A DNA stretch of 64,000 bases from Hyphomicrobium sp. LHD-15 (GTDB lineage Bacteria; Pseudomonadota; Alphaproteobacteria; Rhizobiales; Hyphomicrobiaceae): positions 1-64,000 of the forward strand of contig NZ_JAVIFT010000005.1 in NCBI RefSeq assembly GCF_031157355.1, written 5' to 3'. The translations under genes were made by a program, and so were the position numbers. Numbering within the stretch: the first letter of the stretch is position 1; every line of letters starts with the position of its first letter. This document shows, one piece after another, positions 16,779 to 26,161 of this stretch. A model generated the notes under the pieces. That model did no database searches and was not told the origin of the DNA. It worked only from the letters and a program-made list of their open reading frames with translations.

Positions 16779-18404
16779 TTACAGCCGCTCCATGAACGGC
16801 GTCGGATCGACCGGCTTCTGGCCCTGCCGCAGCTCGAAGTGAACCTGCGGCTGGTCGACCTGACCGGTGCGGCCGGCCTTCGCGATCACCTGCCCGCGCT
16901 TGATGCGGTCGCCACGCTTGACGAGAATTTCGTCGGCATGCGCGTAAGCCGTCACCCAGCCGTTGTCGTGGCGGATCAGCACGAGGTTGCCGTAACCCTT
17001 GAGCTCGTCGCCCGAATAGGCCACCACGCCGTTTTCAGCGGCATGAATGTCGGTGCCCATCGGCGCAGCGAAGTTGACGCCGTCGTTGTGCGTGCCGTCG
17101 GGACGCGGACCGAAGCCGGCGATGATCTTGCCCGCAACCGGCCAACGCAGTCGCGAACCCGCGACCGATCCGGAGTTCTGGCTGCTCGACGGCGAAACCG
17201 CATCGCTTGCCGCGCCCGGCGTTTCCGCCCGCGCAACACGCTCCACGTGCACCGGCGGCTGGGAAGCACCAGAATTCGAACCATTGAGCAGCGTCGGCTG
17301 CTGTGCCGACGACGGCGCAGGCCCGTTCGTCACTTCGCCGAGGCGGACGGCGCCCGGGGCAGGTGCCGGCGTTTCACTTGCGACATCGCGACTACCCGTA
17401 TCGCGGGGGGCGCTGTCGCGGCTCGGCGCCGGATCGTAGGACGGCTGAGACACGGCAGGCGCAACCTCGGCCACCGCTTCCGGCGCAGAACCGTTGGCGG
17501 GCAGCTTCAGCACGGTGCCCGGCTTCACCTTCCGTGAATCCGAAATGCCGTTGTAACGTTCGAGCTCAGCAAGCTTCACGTTGTTCTGTCGCGCGATCGC
17601 ATAGAGCGAGTCGCCGGAGCGGACGGTGTAGCTGCCGGTCCAATCCGACGGCGCATCTGCCGCGGCGGTCTGAGCCGGAGCAGGCGCTGCGGCCGTGTCG
17701 TAAGCTTCACGCGGCGGACGCGCGGTCTCGGATGCACGCGACGCGCGCACGCCGGACGGAAGATGCAGCTGCTGGCCCGGCTTGAGGTTCGGCGACGACA
17801 GCCCGTTGGCCGCCATCATCTCGTTGACCGAAACGTTGTGCCGGCGCGAAAGCGAATAGAGCGTGTCGCCGGGACGAACCTCGATGCTTTCGCCACCCGC
17901 GCTCGCACCCGCATCGCGCGAGGCGATCGGCGCGACGTTGTGGGACGGCACGTTGCTCGGGCGATATGCGCCAGGCGCGTCATAGCCGGCCGATCCCGAA
18001 TAGCCGGAGCCCGAAGCCGCGCCGCCCTGACCATAACCGCCCTGCGGTTGCTGACCGTAGCCGGACTGACCCTGCTGGCCGTTGCCATAAGACGACGGAT
18101 TGTCTTGCGACCGGATCGCGCTGGTCGTCAGCGGTTCCTGCGGCCGCGGCAGCTCAGAGCGCTGCACGCTGCTGCCCTGATAAGCCGGCCGATCATAACC
18201 CGCCGAGCCGAACTCGTTGGACGCCTGACGTCCGGGCGTCGAACCATAGTTGGATTGTGCGCTGGCGCCTTCGGGATTGCCGAGGTCAAAGCGGGCGATA
18301 TCCGCGCTGCATCCTGCCAATACGGCAGCGGCCGAGAAGATCAATCCGACCTTCAATCCCTGCACGCCGGAGGATTGCTGACATTTACGCAATGAACTTA
18401 ACAT
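16779..18404 (-). CDS. LysM and M23-domain lipoprotein, NlpD/DipM-like
   Basis: 541 residues. The lipobox VLAGC places the lipidated Cys at about residue 32. A long Gly/Gln/Ser-rich linker precedes two LysM domains (about 173-217 and 255-300) that bind peptidoglycan, then a second linker and an M23 domain (about 418-536). In active M23 peptidases the first zinc motif is HxxxD; here it reads HNDGVNFAAP, with Asn for the Asp, as in catalytically degenerate NlpD/DipM amidase activators; YAHAD and QVHFELR are also present. It therefore probably activates amidases at division rather than cutting. The ATG at 18404 has AGGGTG upstream and a CtrA box 45 bases away. It lies after surE in the usual order, but pcm is absent between them. 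Confidence 0.9.
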   Translation of the reverse strand: MLSSLRKCQQSSGVQGLKVGLIFSAAAVLAGCSADIARFDLGNPEGASAQSNYGSTPGRQASNEFGSAGYDRPAYQGSSVQRSELPRPQEPLTTSAIRSQDNPSSYGNGQQGQSGYGQQPQGGYGQGGAASGSGYSGSAGYDAPGAYRPSNVPSHNVAPIASRDAGASAGGESIEVRPGDTLYSLSRRHNVSVNEMMAANGLSSPNLKPGQQLHLPSGVRASRASETARPPREAYDTAAAPAPAQTAAADAPSDWTGSYTVRSGDSLYAIARQNNVKLAELERYNGISDSRKVKPGTVLKLPANGSAPEAVAEVAPAVSQPSYDPAPSRDSAPRDTGSRDVASETPAPAPGAVRLGEVTNGPAPSSAQQPTLLNGSNSGASQPPVHVERVARAETPGAASDAVSPSSSQNSGSVAGSRLRWPVAGKIIAGFGPRPDGTHNDGVNFAAPMGTDIHAAENGVVAYSGDELKGYGNLVLIRHDNGWVTAYAHADEILVKRGDRIKRGQVIAKAGRTGQVDQPQVHFELRQGQKPVDPTPFMERL

Positions 18405-18448
18405 GCCACACACCCTGAATACCCACTCTCCAGGTAACCCTTAACCAG

Positions 18449-18464
18449 TTAAGAGAACCTTAAC
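18449..18464. promoter_or_regulatory. Perfect CtrA-type box upstream of the LysM/M23 gene
   Basis: TTAA-GAGAACC-TTAAC fits the CtrA consensus TTAA-N7-TTAAC without mismatch and lies 45 bases upstream of the chosen start of the LysM/M23 lipoprotein gene. A further TTAAC at 18441 overlaps the cluster. The remaining 347-base gap (18405-18751) has no credible gene. Confidence 0.6.
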
Positions 18465-18751
18465 GGCGGGGTACGATTGCGCTCGAGCCGGACCATGATC
18501 ACGCCAGATCCTATCGATCTGAAGTGTGAATCACCGGTTCGGTCGACGACAAAGCGCGCGCTTAAAACCCATGAAAAATGGTCGCGCGCCCGGCAGGGTT
18601 CGAAAATTGGCAGCCCGGCAACATGCCCTAAAATCGGGCCCCGCACAGTCTTCACTTACGCTGGGAATGTGCTGCGATGACGGAGAAATCTCGGCGACTT
18701 GGCGACGTTTGACCGAGTTGTACTTAACAAACGACGTCAAATTCGAGCGAT

Positions 18752-19546
18752 TTAGCCCACATCCTTGAGCGGGCTCGCGCGATCGAGCGAGAGCACTTCG
18801 CCCAGGGCCTCGCGCGCGCCTTCATGCGTCAAGTTGAGGTGCAGCGGCGTCACCGAGATGAAGCCGTCGGCGATCGCGCGCAGATCTGTTCCTTGAGGCG
18901 GATCGGACCGGCGGCGCTCGAACCCGACCCAGAAATAAGGATCGCCCCAGGTGTCGCTGCGCTCCTGGATGTGGAGCCCACCCTGGTCGCGTCGGCCTTG
19001 CCGCGTGGCGACGACGCCGCGCACGTCGCCGGGGGCGAGATCCGGATAGTTGATGTTCATCAGCGTCATCGCCGGCCATTCCGCATCAAGCAGCTGCTTG
19101 ACGAGACGCGGCCCGTGCTCGACCGGCGACTTCCAATGCTGCTTGCCTTCGGGATCGAACCCGATCGTGAGGCTCATCGCGATCGACCGGATCCCGAGCA
19201 GCGTGCCCTCCATGGCGCCCGCGATGGTGCCGGAGTAGGTGACGTCCTCGGCGAGGTTCGCGCCGTGATTGACGCCCGACAGCACGAGATCCGGCGCCTT
19301 GTCCTTGAGCACGTGCTTGACGCCCATGATCACGCAGTCGGCCGGCGTTCCGCGCACGGCAAAGGCGCGCTCGCCGATCTCGCGATAGCGCAGCGGCACC
19401 TGCAGCGTCAGCGCGTGCGAAGCCCCGCTCTGGTTGGTCTCCGGCGCCACGATCCAGACGTCGTCGGAGATCGCCTTCGCGATCTGATGCAGCACCGAAA
19501 GACCGTGCGCGCCCGCTCCGTCGTCGTTGGTGATCAGAATCCGCAT
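18752..19546 (-). CDS. surE: 5'/3'-nucleotidase SurE
   Basis: 264 residues starting MRILITNDDGAGAHG, which holds the metal-binding Asp pair, and containing LSGVNHGANLAEDVTYSGTIAG, the signature Asn/Gly/Ser stretch. SurE dephosphorylates nucleoside monophosphates and short polyphosphates in the cytosol. GGAG before the ATG at 19546 decides this start over the GTG one codon upstream. It is 42 bases downstream of serS. Confidence 0.96.
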   Translation of the reverse strand: MRILITNDDGAGAHGLSVLHQIAKAISDDVWIVAPETNQSGASHALTLQVPLRYREIGERAFAVRGTPADCVIMGVKHVLKDKAPDLVLSGVNHGANLAEDVTYSGTIAGAMEGTLLGIRSIAMSLTIGFDPEGKQHWKSPVEHGPRLVKQLLDAEWPAMTLMNINYPDLAPGDVRGVVATRQGRRDQGGLHIQERSDTWGDPYFWVGFERRRSDPPQGTDLRAIADGFISVTPLHLNLTHEGAREALGEVLSLDRASPLKDVG

Positions 19547-19588
19547 CACTTCTCCAGTCTCCTTCCCCGCCCTTGCGAGGATAAGAGA

Positions 19589-20866
19589 TTACTTCTCGAG
19601 CTTCGCCAAGCCGCCCATGTACGGCCGCAAGGCCTCCGGGATTATGACGGACCCGTCGGCCTGTTGATAGTTTTCCAGAACCGCGACCAGCGTGCGCCCG
19701 ACCGCGAGCCCCGAGCCGTTGAGAGTATGCACGAACCGCACGTCTTTTCCGCCCGCAGCCCGGTAGCGCGCGCCCATCCGCCGCGCTTGGAAGTCGCCGC
19801 AAACCGAGCACGACGAGATCTCGCGGTAGGCGTCCTGTCCCGGCAGCCACACCTCGATGTCGTAGGTTCTGCGCGAAGCGAAGCCCATGTCGCCGGTGCA
19901 GAGCAGCATCGTGCGATACGGCAGCTCCAGCCTCTTCAGCACCTCTTCGGCGCAGTTGGTCATGCGCTCGTGCTCGGCGAGACTTTCCTCCGGCGTCGTG
20001 ATCGAGACCAGCTCCACCTTCGAGAACTGGTGCTGGCGGATCATGCCGCGCGTATCGCGCCCGGCCGCGCCCGCTTCCGAGCGGAAGCACGGCGTCCATG
20101 CCGTCATACGCATCGGCAGCTCGGCTTCATCGAGGATGCGATCGCGCACGACGTTGGTCAGCGAAACTTCTGCGGTTGGAATGAGCCAGTAGCCATTGGT
20201 CGTCTGAAACAGGTCTTCGGCGAACTTCGGCAGGTTGCCGGTGCCGAATGCCGCATCGTCACGCACCAGCAGCGGCGGGTTCGTTTCGGTGTAGCCGAAC
20301 GTGCCGGTGTGCAGATCCAGCATGAACGATCCGATCGCGCGGTCGAGACGCGCCAGCGCGCCTTTCAGGAACACGAACCGCGCACCCGAAACCTTGCCCG
20401 CGGTCTCGAAATCCATGAGGCCCAGCGCCTCGCCGATTTCGAAATGCTGCTTCGGCTTGAAATCGAGAACGCGTGGCTCGCCGACGCGGCGCACTTCCAC
20501 GTTGCCTTTCTCGTCCGAGCCGACCGGCACGTCTTCGCGCGGCAGGTTCGGAATGACGGCGAGCGCGTCGTCGAGCGCGCGGGTCAGCGTGCGCTCTTCC
20601 TCTTCACCCTGCTGGATGACCTCCTTGAGCTCCGCAACTTCCGCCATCAGCTTGGCAGCCAAGGCGTCGTCTTTCGCGCCCTTCGCCTTGCCGATCTCTT
20701 TCGACGCGGAATTACGCCGGCTCTGCGCATCCTGGAGCTTGGTGAGATGCTGGCGCCGCGCCTCGTCGAGCGCGATCACCTTGTCGGCCAGCGGCTCGAG
20801 CCCCCGGCTCTTCAAACCGGCATCGAATGCGGCAGCGTTGTCTCGGATCCATTTGATGTCGAACAC
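19589..20866 (-). CDS. serS: Seryl-tRNA synthetase
   Basis: 425 residues with GTG start. Residues about 1-105 form the long coiled-coil tRNA arm ([15 protein letters not shown]...), then the class II core: motif 2 [21 protein letters not shown] and motif 3 [32 protein letters not shown] is the familiar serine-site region. It charges tRNA-Ser. Synteny with surE and tatC matches other Rhizobiales. Confidence 0.97.
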   Translation of the reverse strand: MFDIKWIRDNAAAFDAGLKSRGLEPLADKVIALDEARRQHLTKLQDAQSRRNSASKEIGKAKGAKDDALAAKLMAEVAELKEVIQQGEEEERTLTRALDDALAVIPNLPREDVPVGSDEKGNVEVRRVGEPRVLDFKPKQHFEIGEALGLMDFETAGKVSGARFVFLKGALARLDRAIGSFMLDLHTGTFGYTETNPPLLVRDDAAFGTGNLPKFAEDLFQTTNGYWLIPTAEVSLTNVVRDRILDEAELPMRMTAWTPCFRSEAGAAGRDTRGMIRQHQFSKVELVSITTPEESLAEHERMTNCAEEVLKRLELPYRTMLLCTGDMGFASRRTYDIEVWLPGQDAYREISSCSVCGDFQARRMGARYRAAGGKDVRFVHTLNGSGLAVGRTLVAVLENYQQADGSVIIPEALRPYMGGLAKLEK

Positions 20867-20911
20867 GGGCGGGGCCTCGGCGTGATTGTGGTAGCGTTCA
20901 CCAATCCAACA

Positions 20912-20999
20912 ACGTCATCCCGGCGGAGGCCGGAATCCAGACACGTCACCACTTTGATGTGGTTGCTGGCGTGGATGGCCGCCTGCGCGGCCAGGACGT
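20912..20999. repeat. REP-like palindromic intergenic element
   Basis: The 207-base gap between tatC and serS has the sequence cgtcatcccggcggaggccg, which resembles the gtcatcccggcg-type REP units common in alphaproteobacteria, then a perfect hairpin GGCCGC-ctgc-GCGGCC at 20977-20992. I see no second copy in this window. Confidence 0.5.
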
Positions 21000-21073
21000 C
21001 GATTAGAACGGAAAGCAGCGGTTTCAAAGCGACGGTATAGGACGCCCAGCACCGGAGGTCCAGACAACCGGCG

Positions 21074-21889
21074 TTAAGTCTCGGCGGCATTCCCCGCGGC
21101 ATCCTTCGCCGCCTGCTGCCTCTCGACCCAGGCGACCGCCAGGATCGAAAGCTCGTAGAGCAGCACCGTCGGCAGCGCCATGATGACCATGCTGAGCGCG
21201 TCCGGCGGCGTCAAAATCGCAGCCACAGCGAAAATCCCGACGATGGCGAAGCGCCGCCCGCTGCGAAGCGTCGCCGAGGTCACGATGCCGGCCCGCGCGA
21301 GCAGCGTCAGCACCACCGGAAGCTGGAACATCAGCCCGAACCCGAAGATCAGCGTCATGATCAGCGAGAGATATTCGGAGACCTTGGGCATCAGCTCGAT
21401 GGTGGCGGGACCGGCTTCGCTCGCCGAATGCGCAAGCCCCATCGAGAACTTGATCAGGATCGGCATCGCCAGGAAGTAGACGACCGCCGCGCCGAGCACG
21501 AAGAAGAACGGCGTCGCGATAAGGTACGGCAGGAACGCGTGCCGCTCGTTCTTGTAGAGACCGGGCGCGACGAACTTGTAGATCTGGGTCGCGATCACCG
21601 GAAACGACAGGAACGCCGCGCCAAACATCGCGAGTTTCAAATGCGTGAAAATCTGCTCGAGGAAGTGCGTCGCGATGAGGCGCACGTGATCGCTGCCCGA
21701 GGCCCACACGTAAGGCCACACCAGCACCTCGTAGATGTGGCGCGCAATCGTGAAGCAGAGGATGAACATCGCGAAGAACGCGACGGCCGCATAAATCAGC
21801 CGCTGGCGTAGCTCGATCAGATGATCGAGCAGCGGAGCCTTCGATGAGTCGATGTCGTCCTGCCCCGGACGCGGCAAGCTCTCTTGCAT
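21074..21889 (-). CDS. tatC: Sec-independent translocase TatC
   Basis: 271 residues with six membrane helices. It has the N-terminal LLDHLIELRQRLIYA motif and FIAxHFLEQIFTHLK-type loop, and GFGLMFQLPVVLTLLARAGI in the fourth-fifth helix region. TatC recognises twin-arginine signal peptides. Its ATG overlaps the tatB stop by one base (TGATG), indicating translational coupling. Confidence 0.96.
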   Translation of the reverse strand: MQESLPRPGQDDIDSSKAPLLDHLIELRQRLIYAAVAFFAMFILCFTIARHIYEVLVWPYVWASGSDHVRLIATHFLEQIFTHLKLAMFGAAFLSFPVIATQIYKFVAPGLYKNERHAFLPYLIATPFFFVLGAAVVYFLAMPILIKFSMGLAHSASEAGPATIELMPKVSEYLSLIMTLIFGFGLMFQLPVVLTLLARAGIVTSATLRSGRRFAIVGIFAVAAILTPPDALSMVIMALPTVLLYELSILAVAWVERQQAAKDAAGNAAET

Positions 21890-22371
21890 CAGACCGGCCT
21901 CGATGTGGTATCGAGCGGCGCATCCGCCGGCCGGCTCGCCTCGGTTTCACCAGTACTCGCGGCCTCGCCCGAAGAGGGAGACGCCGGGCTCGCGCTTTCT
22001 CCCGCACTCGCTGCCACGCTGGCCACGGCCGGGGGCGCCGCCGCTTCGTTCTCGGTCTTTGGAGGGGTGGGTTGCGGCAGGGCGTCGGCCTCGACTTTCG
22101 TCGCCGCCTTGATCTCGTTCACGGAGCGCGTCGCATCGTTGAGCGACGCCTTCACGCCATCGCTGACCGCCTGGACTTCCTTCTTGAGCTGATCCATTTC
22201 CGCTTCGCGCATCGCCTGATCGAATACGGCGCGAAACTCGTTGGCCTGGCGGCGGACGATGCCGGCGTAACGGCCGAGCGTGCCGAGAAAGCGCGGCAGT
22301 TCCTTTGGCCCCACGAAGATCAACGTGACCAGGCCAAGGATCAGAAGCTCGCTCCAACTGACATCGAACAT
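21889..22371 (-). CDS. tatB: Sec-independent translocase TatB
   Basis: 160 residues. MFDVSWSELLILGLVTLIFVGPKELPRFLGTLGRY is the classic TatB membrane helix, Pro hinge and amphipathic helix; the remaining C-terminal half is acidic, Ala/Pro/Ser-rich and poorly conserved. It partners TatC in substrate binding. Confidence 0.95.
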   Translation of the reverse strand: MFDVSWSELLILGLVTLIFVGPKELPRFLGTLGRYAGIVRRQANEFRAVFDQAMREAEMDQLKKEVQAVSDGVKASLNDATRSVNEIKAATKVEADALPQPTPPKTENEAAAPPAVASVAASAGESASPASPSSGEAASTGETEASRPADAPLDTTSRPV

Positions 22372-22511
22372 CTGAAAGTCCAGATTAACTCGAAAGGCCC
22401 CGGCTACGGCCCACCCGGCCGCCAGGACTGATCAGCCCAAGAAAGGCAAAACGCGCGTGGGCTCACGAAGCGCGCCACGCAGAACGGAGAGCCAGCGCAC
22501 GGCGCCGGGCA

Positions 22512-22733
22512 TCAGCCCGCTTTCGACCGGTCGCGCTCGGCGGCTTGGGCTGCTGCGGAATTGTCGATGACCTTGGGATCGACGGGGGCAGTCGGCTCGT
22601 CCTCGGAGAGCCCCTTCTTGAAGCTCTTGATGCCCTTCGCCACGTCGCCCATCAGATCGGAGATCTTGTTCCGGCCAAACAGCAGGACCACCACGACCAG
22701 AAGCAACAGCAGATGGGTCGCACTCAACCCCAT
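22512..22733 (-). CDS. tatA: Sec-independent translocase TatA
   Basis: 73 residues from the internal ATG at 22733 ([20 protein letters not shown]), giving the standard short helix, then [21 protein letters not shown] amphipathic helix and acidic tail. Upstream in-frame residues MVERRRF do not belong to the family. TatA oligomers form the transport pore. First of tatA-tatB-tatC. Confidence 0.93.
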   Translation of the reverse strand: MGLSATHLLLLLVVVVLLFGRNKISDLMGDVAKGIKSFKKGLSEDEPTAPVDPKVIDNSAAAQAAERDRSKAG

Positions 22734-22962
22734 GAAACGCCTCCTCTCGACCAAGGTCGCGCGAGATCGGCTAGATCGGCGCGCAGCACCTCAAGTCATG
22801 CAACGGTTTCGAAACGTAGCCACCGAAGAACGTTCGATTTTCCGGCACGCTACGCCCGAGCGGCATTCTAAGCCACTCGCTAAAAGGTGGCGCACTATTG
22901 CAGAAACACCACCCCCCCGCAAGCAGGCCGCATTTCCGAAATATGAATTAATATATTGAGTT

Positions 22963-24054
22963 TCAATAGACTTTATCGTCGCTCGAAGGAAAAACCAGAG
23001 CTTGGGCTGGGTCGATCAAGACCTTGACCTCACTCCCCTCCTCGATCCCTGCGCCCGCGCTGGTGCGAATGTTGAGCGGGGCTTCGAAACCCTCGACCAA
23101 AACTTCGCAGCGCACGGCGTCGCCTAGGAACTTCGCCGTCTTCACCCGCCCCACGAGACCGCCACCGTTCGCGCGCCCGTTCGCTCCGGCAGCCGCCAAA
23201 TCCATCCCCCGCTCGCGCAGGCAAAGCGTGACTGTCTCACCCTCCGCGGCGCCTGGCGCCGCCAGCGATCCGATCGGCGTCGCGATGCGCCCCCCGGACA
23301 CCCGGTAGGCAACCTCGTTGATTTCCGAGAAGAGACGCGCGACGAACAGCGCCGCCGGTCGCAGATAGAGCTCCTGCGCACGGCCGGTCTGCACGAGTTT
23401 GCCCGCCCGCATCACCGCGATCCGATCGCCGAGGCGCATCGCCTCTTCCGGATGATGCGTGACGATCATCGTCGTCGCCCTAGCTTCGCGTAGCAGCGCC
23501 AGCGTTTCTTCCTGCATGGCGTCGCGCAACTGCACGTCGAGACCGGAAAACGGCTCGTCCATCAGCATCACCGCCGGACGCGGAACGATCGCCCGCGCCA
23601 GCGCAACGCGCTGCTGCTGTCCACCCGAAAGAATGTGCGGATATTGCTCCCCGTACCGTTCGAGCCCAACGCGAGCGAGGATGCGAAGCGCCGCCCGCCG
23701 CGCCTCCTCGCGCGAAAGCGCCTTGAGGCCGAACGCGACATTTTCGAGAATGGTGAGATGCGGAAACAGCGCGAAGTCCTGGAACATCAGGCCCACGCCG
23801 CGATCTTCCGGCTGCACGAACCGCCCCGGCCCCGCCACCTCGACGTCGTTGATCAGAATGCGCCCGCCGGTCGGCCGTTCGATGCCGGCCGCAAGCCGAA
23901 GCAACGTCGTCTTTCCGCATCCCGAGGGCCCGAGCAGGCAGACCACCTCGCCCGGAGCGATGTCGAGCGAAAGGCCGTCGACCGCCTTCTGCTCGCCGTA
24001 GCTTTTTTCGATGGCGTCGAACACCACGCGCGCGGCGACGTCCGGCACACGCAT
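22963..24054 (-). CDS. ABC transporter ATP-binding protein, FbpC/PotA-like
   Basis: About 363 residues from ATG 24054 (a GTG at 24126 would add 24). Walker A LLGPSGCGKTTLLRL, signature HILSGGQQQRVALARA, Walker B VMLMDEPFSGLD and H-loop VTHHPEEAMRLGDR mark an importer ATPase; the C-terminal part (about 240 onward) is a TOBE-like substrate regulation domain. It most resembles iron(III) or polyamine importer ATPases. No permease or binding protein gene is nearby, so partner and substrate are unknown. It interrupts an otherwise conserved scpB-tatA neighbourhood. Confidence 0.88.
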   Translation of the reverse strand: MRVPDVAARVVFDAIEKSYGEQKAVDGLSLDIAPGEVVCLLGPSGCGKTTLLRLAAGIERPTGGRILINDVEVAGPGRFVQPEDRGVGLMFQDFALFPHLTILENVAFGLKALSREEARRAALRILARVGLERYGEQYPHILSGGQQQRVALARAIVPRPAVMLMDEPFSGLDVQLRDAMQEETLALLREARATTMIVTHHPEEAMRLGDRIAVMRAGKLVQTGRAQELYLRPAALFVARLFSEINEVAYRVSGGRIATPIGSLAAPGAAEGETVTLCLRERGMDLAAAGANGRANGGGLVGRVKTAKFLGDAVRCEVLVEGFEAPLNIRTSAGAGIEEGSEVKVLIDPAQALVFPSSDDKVY

Positions 24055-24245
24055 CGCCGGTCCGCCCCCTGGCCTGTCATCGGCGACGGCGGAGCTGAAG
24101 GGATTGCTGAAAGGCCAATTGACCACGCGACCTACGACCTTGAACGTGCAGCGTCCCTTGCCCAGGGCGTGTCGGGCCTCATGGCCCGAACGCGGCTAGA
24201 CCATGATCGCTTCGCGCTCTAAGGGGCGTGCGTAAGTTGACTTTC

Positions 24246-25130
24246 TCAGTTCGGCTTACCTTCGCCGTCGTCCTGGGGCAAGTCACGATCGGAGGCGGTG
24301 TCGATGCCCCGATCCTCGCCGGCCTCGTCGAGACCCTCTTCCGCGTCGGTATCCTCGGCGGACGGCTCCTCTTCCGCTCCGTCTTCCAGCGGCAATTCGT
24401 CCGGCATGAGCGCCGCGACCATAGCCGGATCGGGTACGGTAAAGCCTGGCGGCAGGTGCCCATCGAGCAAGCCCTGAGCCTTGAGATCGGCAAGCCCGGG
24501 CAGATCCTTGACGCCATCGAGCCCGAAATGGGCAAGGAAGCTATCGGTCGTGCCGTAGGTCAGCGGCTTGCCCGGCGCGCGGCGCCGTCCGCGTGGACGA
24601 ATCCAGCCTGCTTCCATCAGGATGTCGAGCGTACCCGCCGACGTCGTCACGCCGCGGATCTCCTCGATCTCGGCACGCGTCACCGGCTGATGGTAAGCGA
24701 TAATCGCCAGTGTCTCGAGCGCAGCCCGCGACAGGCGTCGCTCCTCGACCGACTGGCGTTCGAGCAGATAGCCGAGATCTTCCGCCGTGCGGAACACCCA
24801 CTTGCCCGCCACGCGAACGAGGTTCACGCCGCGTACTGCGTAGGCGGCCTTGAGATCCGACAGCACGCTCGCGATGTCGCTGCCGTGACGCAAATGCTTC
24901 CGAAGCCACTCTTCATCGAGCGGCGTCGAGGAGGCGAACAGCAACGCCTCGACGATGCGCAAATCCTCGAGCCGCTGCTCGGGCGAAAGGGCCGTGCCGG
25001 CTTCGACCGCCTCGGCCTCGGACAAGGCGCGCGCCAGCTCGACAGCCTCCTGGGCCTCGGGCTCGTCGTCCCGTTCGAGGTCGCTTTCGACCCCGTCCCG
25101 GCTCACCAGTCTCAGCTTCGGCGGAACCAT
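24246..25130 (-). CDS. scpB: Segregation and condensation protein B
   Basis: 294 residues. The central winged-helix core includes RIVEALLFASSTPLDEEWLRKH and LETLAIIAYHQPVTRAEIEEIRGV, then GRRRAPGKPLTYGTTDSFLAHFGL. It has an acidic N-terminal extension of about 60 residues and an acidic C-terminal tail. With ScpA and SMC it forms the condensin complex that organises the chromosome. It follows scpA on the same strand, 66 bases downstream. Confidence 0.95.
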   Translation of the reverse strand: MVPPKLRLVSRDGVESDLERDDEPEAQEAVELARALSEAEAVEAGTALSPEQRLEDLRIVEALLFASSTPLDEEWLRKHLRHGSDIASVLSDLKAAYAVRGVNLVRVAGKWVFRTAEDLGYLLERQSVEERRLSRAALETLAIIAYHQPVTRAEIEEIRGVTTSAGTLDILMEAGWIRPRGRRRAPGKPLTYGTTDSFLAHFGLDGVKDLPGLADLKAQGLLDGHLPPGFTVPDPAMVAALMPDELPLEDGAEEEPSAEDTDAEEGLDEAGEDRGIDTASDRDLPQDDGEGKPN

Positions 25131-25196
25131 ATCGCCATCCCTGTTTCAATCGAACGCCCGGGGTGTCCCGGTCATCTCGCCGTTACGCACCAAGCC

Positions 25197-26066
25197 TCAC
25201 GCGCCCGACGCCTGCGACCCGCCCTGTATGACTTCCAGCCGCTGCCATTCGGCACCGGCCTCGCATTTGCGCATGTAGATCGGAGCGAACGGCTCGTCCT
25301 GACGCAGCTCGATCACGCCTTCGCGCGCCATTTCGAGCGTCGCACCAAACGAGCTTGCGACAACCGTTTTGTCTTCTTCGGCGGTCGCGAGATAGGTCTT
25401 GAGGCAGGTCTCAAGCTCCACCCAGTCGCCGACGGCATGGCCGACGAGAACTTCGAGCTTGGTACGCGCCTGCTTGATCGACCACACGCGCCGCGCCTTG
25501 ACGACATGCGTGACCTTGATCGTGCGCCGGCGCAGTTCGCCGTACGCTTTGAGAAGATCGTATATTTCGGCCGTCCAGCGCACTTCGGTGGTCGTCACCG
25601 CCTGCTCCGGCATGCCGCGCTGGAAAACATCCTGATCGAGGCGCTTGCGCGTCATCAGCTCGCCCATCGCGCGGCGCATGGCCTCGAGGCGCATGAGGCG
25701 GAACGAGAGCTTTTGCGCCATCTCCTCGGCGGAGAGCTCGTCGGCGTGCTTTTCTTCGCGCGGCAGAATGAGCCGAGACTTGAGGAACGTCAGCCACGCC
25801 GCCATCACCAGATAGTCGGCCGCGATCTCGATCTTGAGCCGCTGCGCTTCCGATATGTAGGTGAGGTACTGATCGACCAGCGCCAGGATCGAAATCTTCG
25901 AAATGTCGACCTTGTGCGTGCGCGCCAGCGCCAACAGCAAATCGAGCGGCCCCTCGAAGCCCGCCACGTCCACGATGAGCGCTTCCGAAGCCGAGGGCGC
26001 AAGATCGCCGTCCGGGGCTTCCCAGCCCGGCTCGCCTCCACCCATCTGCGCTGCGTCGTCGGTCAT
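25197..26066 (-). CDS. scpA: Segregation and condensation protein A
   Basis: 289 residues from ATG 26066. FEGPLDLLLALARTHKVDISKISI is the kleisin N-terminal motif, DYLVMAAWLTFLKSRLILP follows, and the C-terminal winged helix ends MREGVIELRQDEPFAPIYMRK. The kleisin links SMC heads and binds ScpB. GGGCGGGAACG precedes the ATG and supports it over the upstream start at 26111. Confidence 0.95.
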   Translation of the reverse strand: MTDDAAQMGGGEPGWEAPDGDLAPSASEALIVDVAGFEGPLDLLLALARTHKVDISKISILALVDQYLTYISEAQRLKIEIAADYLVMAAWLTFLKSRLILPREEKHADELSAEEMAQKLSFRLMRLEAMRRAMGELMTRKRLDQDVFQRGMPEQAVTTTEVRWTAEIYDLLKAYGELRRRTIKVTHVVKARRVWSIKQARTKLEVLVGHAVGDWVELETCLKTYLATAEEDKTVVASSFGATLEMAREGVIELRQDEPFAPIYMRKCEAGAEWQRLEVIQGGSQASGA

Positions 26067-26161
26067 CGTTCCCGCCCGGAAGCTTTGAAAAGCGCACTGG
26101 CCATCAAACACGCCAGCTTCGCACAGGCCTACCGGTGCTTATCTGGAATCTTAACGCCAGA

